Part shown: positions 1 to 8,167 of the stretch, in pieces
Numbering within the stretch: the stretch's first letter is position 1
Layout of the letters: each line of letters opens with the position of its first letter
NCBI GenBank assembly: GCA_022824025.1
Contig: JAJEBF010000045.1
Location: 62,001-126,000, forward strand
DNA length: 64,000 bases
Direction of reading: 5' to 3'
Origin: Caldilineaceae bacterium
Lineage (GTDB): Bacteria > Chloroflexota > Anaerolineae > Caldilineales > Caldilineaceae
Translations under genes and position numbers: made by a program
Notes under the pieces: model-generated
Told to the model about the DNA's origin: nothing
Database searches by the model: none
The model's input: only the letters and a program-made list of their open reading frames with translations

Positions 1-2
1 CA

Positions 3-1037
3 TTGCTACGCGCCGATCGCCTCGCCGACTCAATGGGCCTCCAAAACCTGTTCCTCAAGGACGACGGCCGCAACCCCTCCGGCTCCTTCAAGGATCGGGC
101 CTCCGCCATCGCAATCGCCCGTGCCCGGGAGACCCATCGCGAAACTGTCGCAACCGCCAGCACCGGCAACGCCGCCGCCGCTCTCGCCGCCCTGGGCGCC
201 GCCGCCAGCCTCGCCACCGTTATCTTCGTGCCCCGCTCCGCGCCGCAAGCCAAAATCGCCCAACTCCTGGTCTACGGCAGCCGGGTCCTCGCCGTGGACG
301 GCAGCTACGACGATGCCTTCGACCTTTGCGTAAGCGCCTGCAAGGAATTCGGCTGGTACAATCGCAACACCGGCTACAATCCCTATATGACCGAAGGCAA
401 GAAGACCGTGAGTTTCGAGATTGCCGCCCAACTCGCCGAGTCATCAGGCTCTCCGTCGGGCCCCGATAGCAGCCGGTTCCCCCCTCCATTCCACGCCCCC
501 GACTCCGTCTTCGTCTCCGTCGGCGACGGCTCGATCATCGGCGGCGTCTACAAGGGCTTCTGGGAATTGCACACGCTCGGCTGGATCGAACGCGTGCCGC
601 GCATCTTCGGCGTCCAGTCCTCCGCCAGCGCAGCCATTCACAACGCCTGGCGCGACGGCCTCGAGATTCCGGAACCGGTCACCGCCTCGACCGCCGCCGA
701 CTCGATCAGCGTCAACGAACCCCGCGACGCCTCCAAAGCGCTCCGGGCCGTCCGGCAGAGCAGCGGCGCCTTCCTCCTCGTTGACGACGACGCCATCCTC
801 CAGGCCATCCTGCCCCTGGCCCGCCTTGGCGCCGTCTTCGCCGAACCCGCCGGCGCAACGGCCCTGGCCGGCCTACAGCTTGCAGCAAAACGTGACCTTT
901 TGGACCCGGGTGAAACAGTCGTCGTCATCAGCACTGGCAGCGGCCTGAAAGACGTTCCTGCAGCCATGCGCATCGCCGGTGAACCCACCATCATCCCCCC
1001 AACGCTGGACGCCGTGGCGAAAGGTCTTGGAATGTAG
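3..1037 (+). CDS. thrC: Threonine synthase, 5'-truncated by window edge
   Basis: PLP-dependent enzyme converting O-phospho-L-homoserine to L-threonine in the cytoplasm. The visible part opens with LRADRLADSMGLQNLFLKDD, which in the family follows a short N-terminal region and a G-N-T-P-L motif, so the true start lies before the window. The PLP lysine is in the SGSFKDRAS motif (visible residue 30). A glycine-rich phosphate loop (TGNAAAALAAL) and a C-terminal STGSGLKD segment are present. The frame runs open to TAG at 1035-1037 without interruption. The next gene on the same strand is another fold-type II PLP enzyme about 220 bp downstream. The assignment to threonine synthase rather than a generic tryptophan-synthase-beta relative rests on the DDGRNPSGSFKDRAS block. 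Confidence 0.9.
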   Translation: MLRADRLADSMGLQNLFLKDDGRNPSGSFKDRASAIAIARARETHRETVATASTGNAAAALAALGAAASLATVIFVPRSAPQAKIAQLLVYGSRVLAVDGSYDDAFDLCVSACKEFGWYNRNTGYNPYMTEGKKTVSFEIAAQLAESSGSPSGPDSSRFPPPFHAPDSVFVSVGDGSIIGGVYKGFWELHTLGWIERVPRIFGVQSSASAAIHNAWRDGLEIPEPVTASTAADSISVNEPRDASKALRAVRQSSGAFLLVDDDAILQAILPLARLGAVFAEPAGATALAGLQLAAKRDLLDPGETVVVISTGSGLKDVPAAMRIAGEPTIIPPTLDAVAKGLGM

Positions 1038-1256
1038 TCACAAAACGCAGAAAAGTGCTCGGCAATCCTCGCCGCCCACTGACCACCAACCACTGACCAC
1101 TGCATTTCGCCCCCACCTCCCCACTCCCCATTCTCCACCGTGACCCTGGCGCCACCTCGTTTCGTCCCAAAACTGTCCTTCTGTTACTATGGCAAGAGCG
1201 CGCCAACACACGAAAAAAATGAAAGCATACCGTACAGCCGCACGGGAGAATCCGCA

Positions 1257-2639
1257 GTGACCAGTCCAACCGTACAGGGCCCAACCTATGCCGAAATGCG
1301 CGATCCGACTCTGCTTCCGACCAGCATCCTCGACAGAGCCTCCGCAGCCCCGGCAGAGGATGAACTCGCACCCGTCAACCTGTTCAACATCAACTGGAAA
1401 AACACCGGCGCCGAAGTCGAACGCATCATCCTGCCCAAAGAGCTGACCGGCGTCCAGGCCAACATTATCGTTCTCAGCGGCCGCAACTTTCCCAGCGGCT
1501 CCATGAAGGTCGGTCCTGCCTACACAACCCTGGCCGAAGCCGAAGCTCTCGACGGTCTGCGTCCAGGCGACCGCAGCGTCATCGGCCCCAGCACCGGCAA
1601 CTTCGGCATCGGCGCCGCCTATGTCAGCGCCCTGAAAGGCTACCGGGCCATCGTCGTCATGCCCGACACCATGAGCCAGGAACGCTACGAACGCATCCGC
1701 AAATACGGCGGCGATCTCGACCTCACGCCCGGCACTGAATCCGACGTCATCCTCACCCTGGAACGAACGCATCACGAATATGTCAGCAGACCGGAGCGGT
1801 ACGTCGTCCTCGCCCAGTTCGAGCTGATGCCCAACTACCGCTTCCACCGCTTCGTCACCGGCGACGCCGTCGAAAAGGCCGCGACCGACGTGGGCAACGG
1901 CCAGGTTGCCGCCTTCGTCAGCGCCCCCGGCAGCGCCGGCACGCTCGCCGCCGGCGACCACATCAAATCACGCTTCGAAGACGCCCGCATCGTCGCCCTC
2001 GAACCCCGCCAGTGCTCGACGCTTTTTGACGGCGGGCAAGGCCAGCACCGCATTGAAGGCATCGGCGACAAAATGGTTACACTGATCCACAACGTCTACA
2101 ACACAGACCTGTTGATGCTGATCAACGACGAGGAAACCGTCCAGGGCATGGAAGTGGCCCAGAACGGGGGCAGCGTCCTGGTCGATCGCCTCGGCCTCGA
2201 TAGCCAGGCGGCCCAACTGCTTCAGGGCAAGTTCGGCCCCAGCTGCATTTGTAATATCATTGGCGCCATCAAGACAGCAAGATACCTGCAGCTGGGTCCC
2301 AACGACAATGTCGTGACCATCGCCACCGACAGTTATGATCGCTATCCTTCAGTCAGCGCCGATCTCCACCAGCGCCATGGCGGCCGCCCAGACGATGATA
2401 CACTCGAAAACTGGGCCAAGGCCGTCTTCCTTGGCGCGTCGCTCGGCGAAATAATCGACCTCAACCAACCCGGCCAACACGACCGTCTCCAGGAGATGAA
2501 ACGCGGCCTCTGGACCCGCTTCGGCTATACGGAGGAGATGATCGATAGCATGGCCAGCCAGAGCTACTGGGACGAAGAATACGCCAAAATCGAGGAAATC
2601 GATCCGGCCATCGCCGAGCTCCGCGGGCCCCTCGTCTAG
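1257..2639 (+). CDS. PLP-dependent cysteine synthase/threonine synthase-like enzyme
   Basis: Fold-type II PLP enzyme of about 460 aa. The PLP lysine sits in FPSGSMKVGPAY (about residue 84 from the chosen start), and a phosphate-binding loop reads GPSTGNFGIGAAY. Such proteins are usually annotated as pyridoxal-phosphate-dependent beta-family or cysteine-synthase-like enzymes; the substrate cannot be told from sequence alone. The frame is open from 1140, but I prefer the GTG at 1257 because it follows a GGGAGA ribosome-binding site, and the upstream 39 residues look non-conserved. It lies about 220 bp after thrC on the same strand, so a link to amino-acid biosynthesis is plausible but not shown. 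Confidence 0.82.
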   Translation: MTSPTVQGPTYAEMRDPTLLPTSILDRASAAPAEDELAPVNLFNINWKNTGAEVERIILPKELTGVQANIIVLSGRNFPSGSMKVGPAYTTLAEAEALDGLRPGDRSVIGPSTGNFGIGAAYVSALKGYRAIVVMPDTMSQERYERIRKYGGDLDLTPGTESDVILTLERTHHEYVSRPERYVVLAQFELMPNYRFHRFVTGDAVEKAATDVGNGQVAAFVSAPGSAGTLAAGDHIKSRFEDARIVALEPRQCSTLFDGGQGQHRIEGIGDKMVTLIHNVYNTDLLMLINDEETVQGMEVAQNGGSVLVDRLGLDSQAAQLLQGKFGPSCICNIIGAIKTARYLQLGPNDNVVTIATDSYDRYPSVSADLHQRHGGRPDDDTLENWAKAVFLGASLGEIIDLNQPGQHDRLQEMKRGLWTRFGYTEEMIDSMASQSYWDEEYAKIEEIDPAIAELRGPLV

Positions 2640-2940
2640 CCTGCATTCCACGCTATCCGGTCTGGCGCCCTTTTGTGAGAGTCACTGCTCCTGTGCACGG
2701 CCTCCTTCGCTGTGGCAACGCGCCCGCGATCTTGCTCCAACCCCCGTCACCCCATTGGGGGCCTCTTGTGCGTGGTCCCGCCCATGGTCTTCACTCAGCT
2801 CAATCCCCAAGGCCGACCATTCTGTTGACTCGTAGGCCCAGTACCCATCCGCAAATCAAAAAAGGTGCGCCCCAAAAGGCACACCCGACTCCCTATGAAT
2901 TGCCGCTAAGCCCAAGACTGACCTCAATGCGGGCCTTCGC
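2640..2940. other. Intergenic region between convergent genes
   Basis: About 300 bp between the convergent PLP enzyme and xseA. Apart from the terminator hairpin at 2858-2885 I see no credible gene; short open frames here have no recognisable composition or start signal. A small CCCC-ATT-GGGG hairpin near 2752-2763 has no T-run. Confidence 0.6.
2858..2885 (-). terminator. Rho-independent terminator of xseA
   Basis: On the minus strand an 8-bp stem (arms 2864-2871 and 2878-2885, one mismatch) with a short A/C loop is followed by six T residues (plus-strand A run 2858-2863). It lies 55 bp beyond the xseA stop codon. Read in the plus direction the hairpin has no T-run, so it mainly serves the minus-strand gene. 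Confidence 0.75.
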
Positions 2941-4254
2941 TCAGCCCCTGTCTCTTACAACCGGATACGCGCCCCCAGACGATCTCACCGTCAACCGCTC
3001 TCCCTCTTGCGCCTGCTCCGGCGCGCTCACGACCGCCCCATCACTCCGCTGCACAATGCTGTAGCCCCGCGCCAACACGCCGGCCGGATTGAGCCCTTCC
3101 AGCCGAGCATGGCAGGAAGTCAACTGCTCAGTCCTGCGGCGCAACCCGTTCGCCATGACCCGCCGCAGCCGCTCATCCGTCTCATCCAGCCGCTGCCGCG
3201 CCAGGTCAATCTGCCGCAGCGGAGCGCTCCTCACCAGCCGCCTTTGCATCTCCCGCCACTGCCTCCTCCGGTCCGCCACGGTCTCCTCTCCGCAGCGAAG
3301 CAGCCATGCCTGCATCTGTCTGAGATTTTCCGCCAGTTCCCGCCTGTCCGGCGTCGCCGCCACGGCCGCGGCTGTCGGCGTCGGAGCGCGCAGGTCCGCA
3401 ACGAAATCAGCGATCGTAAAGTCAGTCTCATGGCCGATCCCGGTCACGACTGGCCTCTCGCTGGCAGCGATCGCATAGGCAACCTGCTCGTCGTTAAAGG
3501 CCCACAGGTCCTCGATAGAGCCGCCTCCCCGTACCAGCAGGATCGTGTCAAGCTCGTTCCATCCCGCGCCAACACCTGCAGAGTTCGAATCGGGGAATCC
3601 ACTCCCGTTCCCGCCCGCAAGAAGGGGCAGATCCGCAGGCCCTGCATCGGCCGGCGCACCAGATCTGCCGCCGTCGACCCCAAATCCGTTGGCGGCCGCG
3701 AGCGCTTCAACAAGCTGCCCTGGCGCCTCCGCGCCCTGGACTTGCGTCGGGAACACTATCGCCTCCGCAAGGGGCCAGCGCTGGGCCAGCACACGCAGCA
3801 CATCCTGCAACGCCGCCGCGCCCAGGCTCGTAACGATGCCCAGCCGTCGCGGAGCAACCGTTATCGCCCGCTTGCGCTCCGCCTCGAACAGACCCTCCCC
3901 CGCCAGCTTCTCCTTCAGCGCCTCAAACTGCGCATACAACTGCCCCCGCCCCGCGGGCCGGATCTCGTCCGCATAGAACTGGTAGACACCCCTCTGCGGA
4001 TAGACGCCCACATAGCCGTGCGCCAGGATCTGGTCGCCTACACCCGGCAGCCAGGCATGCCTGAACGTATTCCCCCGCCACATCACGCCGGAAATCACCG
4101 CTCCGCTGTCCTTCATGCTGAAATAGACATGCCCGCTGGCAGCCTTATTCCAGCTGCTCACCTCTGCCAGCACCCAGACATCGCGCAGCAGGTCATCCTG
4201 GTCCAAAAGCGCCGATACGTGGGACGTAAGTTGAGAAATTGTGACTGGATTCAT
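2941..4254 (-). CDS. xseA: Exodeoxyribonuclease VII large subunit
   Basis: Large subunit of exonuclease VII, which degrades single-stranded DNA to acid-insoluble fragments in DNA repair. The protein of 437 aa has the N-terminal OB-fold (start TISQLTSHVSALLDQDD, then VWVLAEVSSW and GHVYFSMKDSGA) and the catalytic core with VTSLGAAALQDVLRVL, LVRGGGSIEDLWAFNDE and GIGHETDFTIADFVADLRAPTPTAAA, all characteristic of XseA. Between about residues 178 and 230 there is a Gly/Ala-rich stretch that looks like a lineage-specific insertion. The usual partner xseB (about 70-80 aa) is not seen downstream on this strand. It is divergent from the arsenic operon. Confidence 0.93.
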   Translation of the reverse strand: MNPVTISQLTSHVSALLDQDDLLRDVWVLAEVSSWNKAASGHVYFSMKDSGAVISGVMWRGNTFRHAWLPGVGDQILAHGYVGVYPQRGVYQFYADEIRPAGRGQLYAQFEALKEKLAGEGLFEAERKRAITVAPRRLGIVTSLGAAALQDVLRVLAQRWPLAEAIVFPTQVQGAEAPGQLVEALAAANGFGVDGGRSGAPADAGPADLPLLAGGNGSGFPDSNSAGVGAGWNELDTILLVRGGGSIEDLWAFNDEQVAYAIAASERPVVTGIGHETDFTIADFVADLRAPTPTAAAVAATPDRRELAENLRQMQAWLLRCGEETVADRRRQWREMQRRLVRSAPLRQIDLARQRLDETDERLRRVMANGLRRRTEQLTSCHARLEGLNPAGVLARGYSIVQRSDGAVVSAPEQAQEGERLTVRSSGGAYPVVRDRG

Positions 4255-4261
4255 AGTTCAA

Positions 4262-4267
4262 ATCTTA
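4262..4267 (-). promoter_or_regulatory. Possible leaderless promoter -10 box for xseA
   Basis: On the minus strand TAAGAT, preceded by TGA to make an extended -10 (TGATAAGAT), ends 7 nt before the xseA ATG. That spacing would place the transcription start at or next to the start codon. No convincing -35 box or ribosome-binding site is seen. This is an inference from spacing alone. Confidence 0.3.
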
Positions 4268-4443
4268 TCACACACATCTCCCATCGCCATCGCAGCCGCC
4301 AGCGCAAAGACTCTTCCCCCCTGCATAAACCTGTATCGCCGCCTCTCGTCGGAGCCCGTCCCGCCAACCAGTCCCTGAGTCAAGTCGCGCCCTCGCAGCC
4401 CAAGAATAACGCAGATCTGCGGAGCAAAACACGCCAATGTACT

Positions 4444-4463
4444 ATATTGACAAATCTCAATAT
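4444..4463. promoter_or_regulatory. Probable ArsR operator (perfect inverted repeat)
   Basis: ATATTGA-N6-TCAATAT is a perfect 7-bp inverted repeat with a 6-bp spacer. It lies about 105 bp upstream of the ArsR-family gene and overlaps the -35 element of the predicted promoter. ArsR/SmtB repressors bind imperfect palindromes of this size at the promoters of their own operons, so autorepression relieved by arsenite is the likely role. Confidence 0.65.
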
Positions 4464-4475
4464 AACAACGACAAT
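4447..4475 (+). promoter_or_regulatory. Sigma70-type promoter of the ars operon
   Basis: A consensus -35 TTGACA (4447-4452), a 17-bp spacer and a -10-like GACAAT (4470-4475, four of six consensus bases) lie upstream of arsR. The -35 box is inside the inverted repeat, so a bound repressor would block RNA polymerase. The predicted leader is about 85 nt. Confidence 0.6.
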
Positions 4476-4567
4476 GCCCATCAGTCGACATTTTGCCAAA
4501 CGTCTACCCAGCTTTTTGACCAGGCCAGGAACGCAGTCCACATTCAGTCCGGAAACACCAGAACCAG

Positions 4568-4990
4568 ATGACTACGACACCGGCAATAACCAGCGAACCA
4601 ATCGCCGTCGCAACCAAAGATCCTCACTCGAGGGAAGACTCGCGCCCTGACGTCACTGACCAACGGGGTGAAGACACAGTCGCAGCAGCATTCAAAGCCA
4701 TCGGCCATCCCGTGCGCCTGCGCATCTTGAGTCTGCTGGCCCGGGGCAAAGAACCCCTCTGCGTCTGTCACATCGAAGAACGTTTTACCCTTGCCCAACC
4801 CACCATCTCGCACCACCTCCGCGTGCTTCGCAAGGCAGGGCTCGTCAGCGCCAACCGCAAAGGCACTTGGGTCTACTATGCCCCCCGAGAACCGGGGATC
4901 GCACCCCTCCGGGCATTTCTTGAGCAACTTCAATCCGGCCCATCCCGCGCATTGCATGGAGTCCGACAGTCAACGTTTCTGACCAGGTAA
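4568..4990 (+). CDS. arsR: ArsR/SmtB-family metalloregulator
   Basis: Winged-helix repressor of 140 aa. After a 40-residue N-terminal extension, the core reads AFKAIGHPVRLRILSLLARGKEPLCVCHIEERF, TLAQPTISHHLRVLRKAGLV (recognition helix) and GTWVYYAPREPG (wing). The CVC pair at the start of helix alpha-3 is the classic As(III)/Sb(III) site of ArsR. It is the first gene of a three-gene operon with arsM and an MFS transporter, preceded by a promoter overlapped by an inverted repeat. Metal binding is expected to release the DNA. The ribosome-binding site is weak. An arsenic role is strongly supported by the ArsM neighbour. Confidence 0.88.
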   Translation: MTTTPAITSEPIAVATKDPHSREDSRPDVTDQRGEDTVAAAFKAIGHPVRLRILSLLARGKEPLCVCHIEERFTLAQPTISHHLRVLRKAGLVSANRKGTWVYYAPREPGIAPLRAFLEQLQSGPSRALHGVRQSTFLTR

Positions 4991-5105
4991 CCCCCCTGAC
5001 CATCCTTGCTTCCCACGCCCCTGGAACCGACCGGGGGCCCGGACCAAACCGATCAAGTCCACCAGAATTGCCGTTCCACCAGGAACTGCCATCCAATTAC
5101 AAAAT

Positions 5106-6023
5106 ATGAAAGAGAATTCGACTATGTCCGACCAACAGATCGTCCTGAGACCGACAGACTTGACCCAGACCGAAAGTTGCTGCGCCGGCAACGAAAGCGC
5201 ACAAACCGCTTCCCGCGACAATCCCGACGAAATACGCGCTGAAGTCCAGAGCCATTATGGCGCAGTGGCCGCATTGCAGTTAGCTGGTGATGCGCCGTCA
5301 AACTGCTGCGACAGCGACCTTTATGCCGGCGAAGACCTGAGCCAGCTGCCCGATGCAGCTTTAAACAGCAGCAGGGGCTGCGGCAACCCCCACGCCATCG
5401 CCTCGCTGCTACCTGGCGAAACCGTCCTCGATCTCGGCTCCGGGGGCGGACTGGATGTCCTTCTCGCGGCCCGTCAGGTCGGCCCCGGCGGCTACGTCTA
5501 CGGCGTTGACATGAACGACAGCATGCTCGAGCTGGCCCGCCGCAACGCCGCAAAGGCCGGCGCGGCCAACGTCGAATTCCGCAAGGGCGATCTCGAAGAC
5601 CTGCCCCTGCCCGATGGAACCGTCGACGTGATCATTTCCAACTGCGTCGTTAACCTGACGCCGGACAAGAGCAAGGCCCTGACTGAGGCATATCGCGTGC
5701 TGTCTCCCGGCGGCCGCCTGGCTATCTCAGACATCGTCGTCGACGGCGACCTCAGCGGCCTGCCCGTGAGCGAGGAACAGATTCGAGCCGGCCTGAGCTG
5801 GGCCGGTTGCATTGCCGGCGCGTTGACCATATCCGAACTCAATCGCCTTCTGCAGGAGGCCGGCTTCGAGGAGATTGAAGTCACCATCGAGCAAAGGTAT
5901 ACACCTGACGACTTCAACGGCGAGATTCCTACGACTCTGTCCGGTCTTCAGCCCGAGGTAGTCCAGGATCTGCTTCAGCGATTTACCAGCAGCGGCATTC
6001 AGGCGCGAAAACCGCGCGGGTGA
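5106..6023 (+). CDS. arsM: Arsenite S-adenosylmethyltransferase
   Basis: SAM-dependent methyltransferase of 305 aa that methylates As(III) to mono-, di- and trimethylarsenicals. The SAM site is VLDLGSGGGLDVLLA (about residues 107-121). Cysteines C180 (in SNCVVNL) and C235 (in WAGCIAGAL) correspond to the conserved arsenic-binding pair of ArsM. Further Cys pairs at 25-26 and 67-68 and C92 (GCGNP) lie N-terminally. ATG 5106 gives the longest product; ATG 5124 (MSDQQ) is an alternative, and neither has a strong ribosome-binding site. The stop codon overlaps the start of the following MFS gene by 4 nt, implying translational coupling. Confidence 0.92.
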   Translation: MKENSTMSDQQIVLRPTDLTQTESCCAGNESAQTASRDNPDEIRAEVQSHYGAVAALQLAGDAPSNCCDSDLYAGEDLSQLPDAALNSSRGCGNPHAIASLLPGETVLDLGSGGGLDVLLAARQVGPGGYVYGVDMNDSMLELARRNAAKAGAANVEFRKGDLEDLPLPDGTVDVIISNCVVNLTPDKSKALTEAYRVLSPGGRLAISDIVVDGDLSGLPVSEEQIRAGLSWAGCIAGALTISELNRLLQEAGFEEIEVTIEQRYTPDDFNGEIPTTLSGLQPEVVQDLLQRFTSSGIQARKPRG

Positions 6024-7273
6024 ACCGCTACTGGACAGTCTGGTCCGCGGCCCTTCTCTTCTTCGGCGCCTTCTACGCCCTCCTGGTTCCCATCCCCCTT
6101 TACCTGGAGGCGGAAGGCCTGCCCGACTGGCAAATCGGCCTCGTGTTGGGCGCTTTCGGCGTCGCATCTCTGATCGGGCGCCCGCTCGCAGGAGCCGCCA
6201 ATGACACACTGGGCAGCCGCCCGGTCATCCTGTTCGGCACGGTTTCGCTCTCAGCTGGCGCGCTTCTGATGAGCTTCGCCGCCAATCCGGCCCTGCTCTT
6301 CCTTCTGCGCATCCTCCAGGCCGCAGGCTACGTCACTTTTACCACATCAGCCACCGCGCTCGTCACCGAACTCGCGCCGGCGCAACGTCGCGGCGCCGCG
6401 CTGGCCCTCTTCGGCGCTGCCGCCAACGTCGCCATCACGCTGACACCCGCCGCTGTCAGCGCCGGCCTCGATCTTCTCACCCAGCAGTTCGGTTGCCCTT
6501 CCGCGCCCTGTCCTACATGGTGTACCGCCGCGCCTGACCCAACCGGTTCCGGTCCGGTCCTGTGCCCTCTCTGGGGCCGGGGAATCGGCCACAGCGCCTT
6601 CGTCCTCAGCGCCACCCTGTCCCTGCTGGCCGGCCTTCTCGTCTGGCGGGCAATTCCTCAGCCTTATCGCAGGCAAGCGGCGGCGTTCAGGGTGGCCCAC
6701 TTGTTCGAACTGCCCCCGGCCCTCCGCGGCCCCATGCTGACCTCGCTACTCTTTGGCGTCAGCTTCGGAGCACTCTTTGCCTTCCTTCCGCTCCTGACCG
6801 AGCGCCGCGACCTTGCCTCCGCAGGTCCCGCCTATGTCGCCTACGGAATCTCGATCATCGCGACACGCATCCTGACCGGACGGCTCCTGGACCGCCCCAA
6901 TCGCGGACGGGTCCTCCTTCCCGCTTTGCTCCTGAACGCCACCGGTCTCGCCGCCTTCGCCCTCTCTCCTGCCCTGCCCTTGATACTCGCCGGCGCCGTC
7001 CTCATGGGTATCGGTTCGGGTGTCTCCCATCCCGCACTCATCGCGATATGCGTAGACAGAATGCCTGACGCACGCCGCGGCCGCGCGGCGGCCGCGTTCT
7101 ACCTGGCCTTCGATCTCGGTATCGGGGTTGGGAGTTGGATTCTCGGCCTCGTATTGGGCCTGTTGGGGTTGACGGGGCTCTACCTGGTCGCCGCCTTCAT
7201 CAGCTTCGCCGGCGCCCTCACCGCCCCGCGCCTGACTGGAAACCGGCCCACACACTCGCAACCTGCCGCCTGA
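6020..7273 (+). CDS. Major facilitator superfamily transporter, probable arsenical efflux
   Basis: Integral membrane protein of 417 aa with about 12 hydrophobic segments. MFS features include the loop after helix 2 (SLIGRPLAGAANDTLGSRPV) and a repeat in the second half (TRILTGRLLDRPNRGRV). The GTG start at 6020 overlaps the arsM stop in GTGA. Because it is the third gene of an ArsR-controlled operon with arsM, export of arsenite or methylated arsenicals is the likely job; MFS arsenical exporters such as ArsK are known, but no residue here proves the substrate. A Cys-rich loop (CPSAPCPTWC) near residues 158-167 could bind a thiophilic substrate. It is convergent with the next gene; no terminator was seen in the 130-bp gap. 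Confidence 0.85.
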   Translation: MNRYWTVWSAALLFFGAFYALLVPIPLYLEAEGLPDWQIGLVLGAFGVASLIGRPLAGAANDTLGSRPVILFGTVSLSAGALLMSFAANPALLFLLRILQAAGYVTFTTSATALVTELAPAQRRGAALALFGAAANVAITLTPAAVSAGLDLLTQQFGCPSAPCPTWCTAAPDPTGSGPVLCPLWGRGIGHSAFVLSATLSLLAGLLVWRAIPQPYRRQAAAFRVAHLFELPPALRGPMLTSLLFGVSFGALFAFLPLLTERRDLASAGPAYVAYGISIIATRILTGRLLDRPNRGRVLLPALLLNATGLAAFALSPALPLILAGAVLMGIGSGVSHPALIAICVDRMPDARRGRAAAAFYLAFDLGIGVGSWILGLVLGLLGLTGLYLVAAFISFAGALTAPRLTGNRPTHSQPAA

Positions 7274-7403
7274 CCTGCTGTAACGCCATAGCTCGCCGCT
7301 GACAAGAACTACGGCAAAATTCGCTGGCAGTCTCTCTCTGGGTCAGACGAGTTCTTCGCCGCTGCAAACGGCCCCCCATTTGAACTGAAGAGCGCATTGC
7401 CCT

Positions 7404-8132
7404 TCACCCTGCCGTCGTCGCCTGTAACACCAGGACTTCCGGTTCCTTAGGCAAACCGGCTTTCGTCAACTCGACCACCGGCTCAGCGGCCCAGCGGACG
7501 CGTTCAGCCGGGTACCGCTGCGTGAACGCCCGCACGTCGGCCATTGCAGGAAACCTGCAGCCCGGCAGCTCATAGTGCATCGGAACTGTCACAGCCGGCC
7601 TCAGTTCATCCAACGCACTTTGCAGATCATCAAGTTCGATAGTAGGCGGCCCGCCCGTTGGCACGATCGCGACATCCACCGCTCCCATTCGGTCCAGCTG
7701 CCACGCCTCCAGCCGGTTGCCAACATCGCCGAAATGAACGATTCGCAGCCCCTCAACTTCAAACGTGTACATCGCGTTGTCGCGCGGCTGCAGCTTCACC
7801 CGCATCGACTCCATCGCCGGAATCGCCGTGAACCGGATGCCCGCTCGCGTGGCCGCCGAGTTCCCGCCGCCTCCCGGCGCGGCCCCGTCTTCGCCGGACC
7901 GGCCCTCACCCCCGAAACTCAATATGCGTGTAGCCGTTACGACCTCCGGCTCCCCCGGAATCATCGCCGCATTGGCATGCGCCGAGTCGTCGTCCGAGCT
8001 GCGCACCACGATGTCGGCCGTCTCCGTAACGGCCCTGAATCCGGACTTTTCCGGCGTATACGGGTCAGTAATGATGGAGATCCCGTCTCCCTCAATCCGC
8101 AGACAGGCATGGGCATACCACTTCAGTCTCAT
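7404..8132 (-). CDS. Metallo-beta-lactamase-fold protein (UlaG-like), metal motif altered
   Basis: Protein of 242 aa with the layout of small UlaG-like MBL-fold hydrolases: N-terminal WYAHACLRIEGDG, DPYTPEKSGF, then MYTFEVEGLRIVHFGDVG and VPMHYELPGCRFP. The expected HxHxDH zinc motif after strand 3 is replaced by SSDDDSAH (residues 45-52), while the later HFGD and MHYE histidines remain. It may be a subfamily with a different metal site, or a non-catalytic member. A Gly-rich low-complexity stretch (GGEGRSGEDGAAPGGGG) sits mid-protein. The next gene downstream in the transcript direction is the convergent MFS gene, and upstream is a zinc alcohol dehydrogenase 35 bp away. The substrate is unknown. 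Confidence 0.75.
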   Translation of the reverse strand: MRLKWYAHACLRIEGDGISIITDPYTPEKSGFRAVTETADIVVRSSDDDSAHANAAMIPGEPEVVTATRILSFGGEGRSGEDGAAPGGGGNSAATRAGIRFTAIPAMESMRVKLQPRDNAMYTFEVEGLRIVHFGDVGNRLEAWQLDRMGAVDVAIVPTGGPPTIELDDLQSALDELRPAVTVPMHYELPGCRFPAMADVRAFTQRYPAERVRWAAEPVVELTKAGLPKEPEVLVLQATTAG

Positions 8133-8167
8133 TTAGGTCCCTTTTGCTCGTTTCTTTGCGCCCAAAC

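Noticed and set aside
3007-4650. 547-codon open frame on the plus strand
   Set aside because: It is antisense to xseA over most of its length, is Arg/Pro/His-rich and matches no family; a GC-rich shadow frame.
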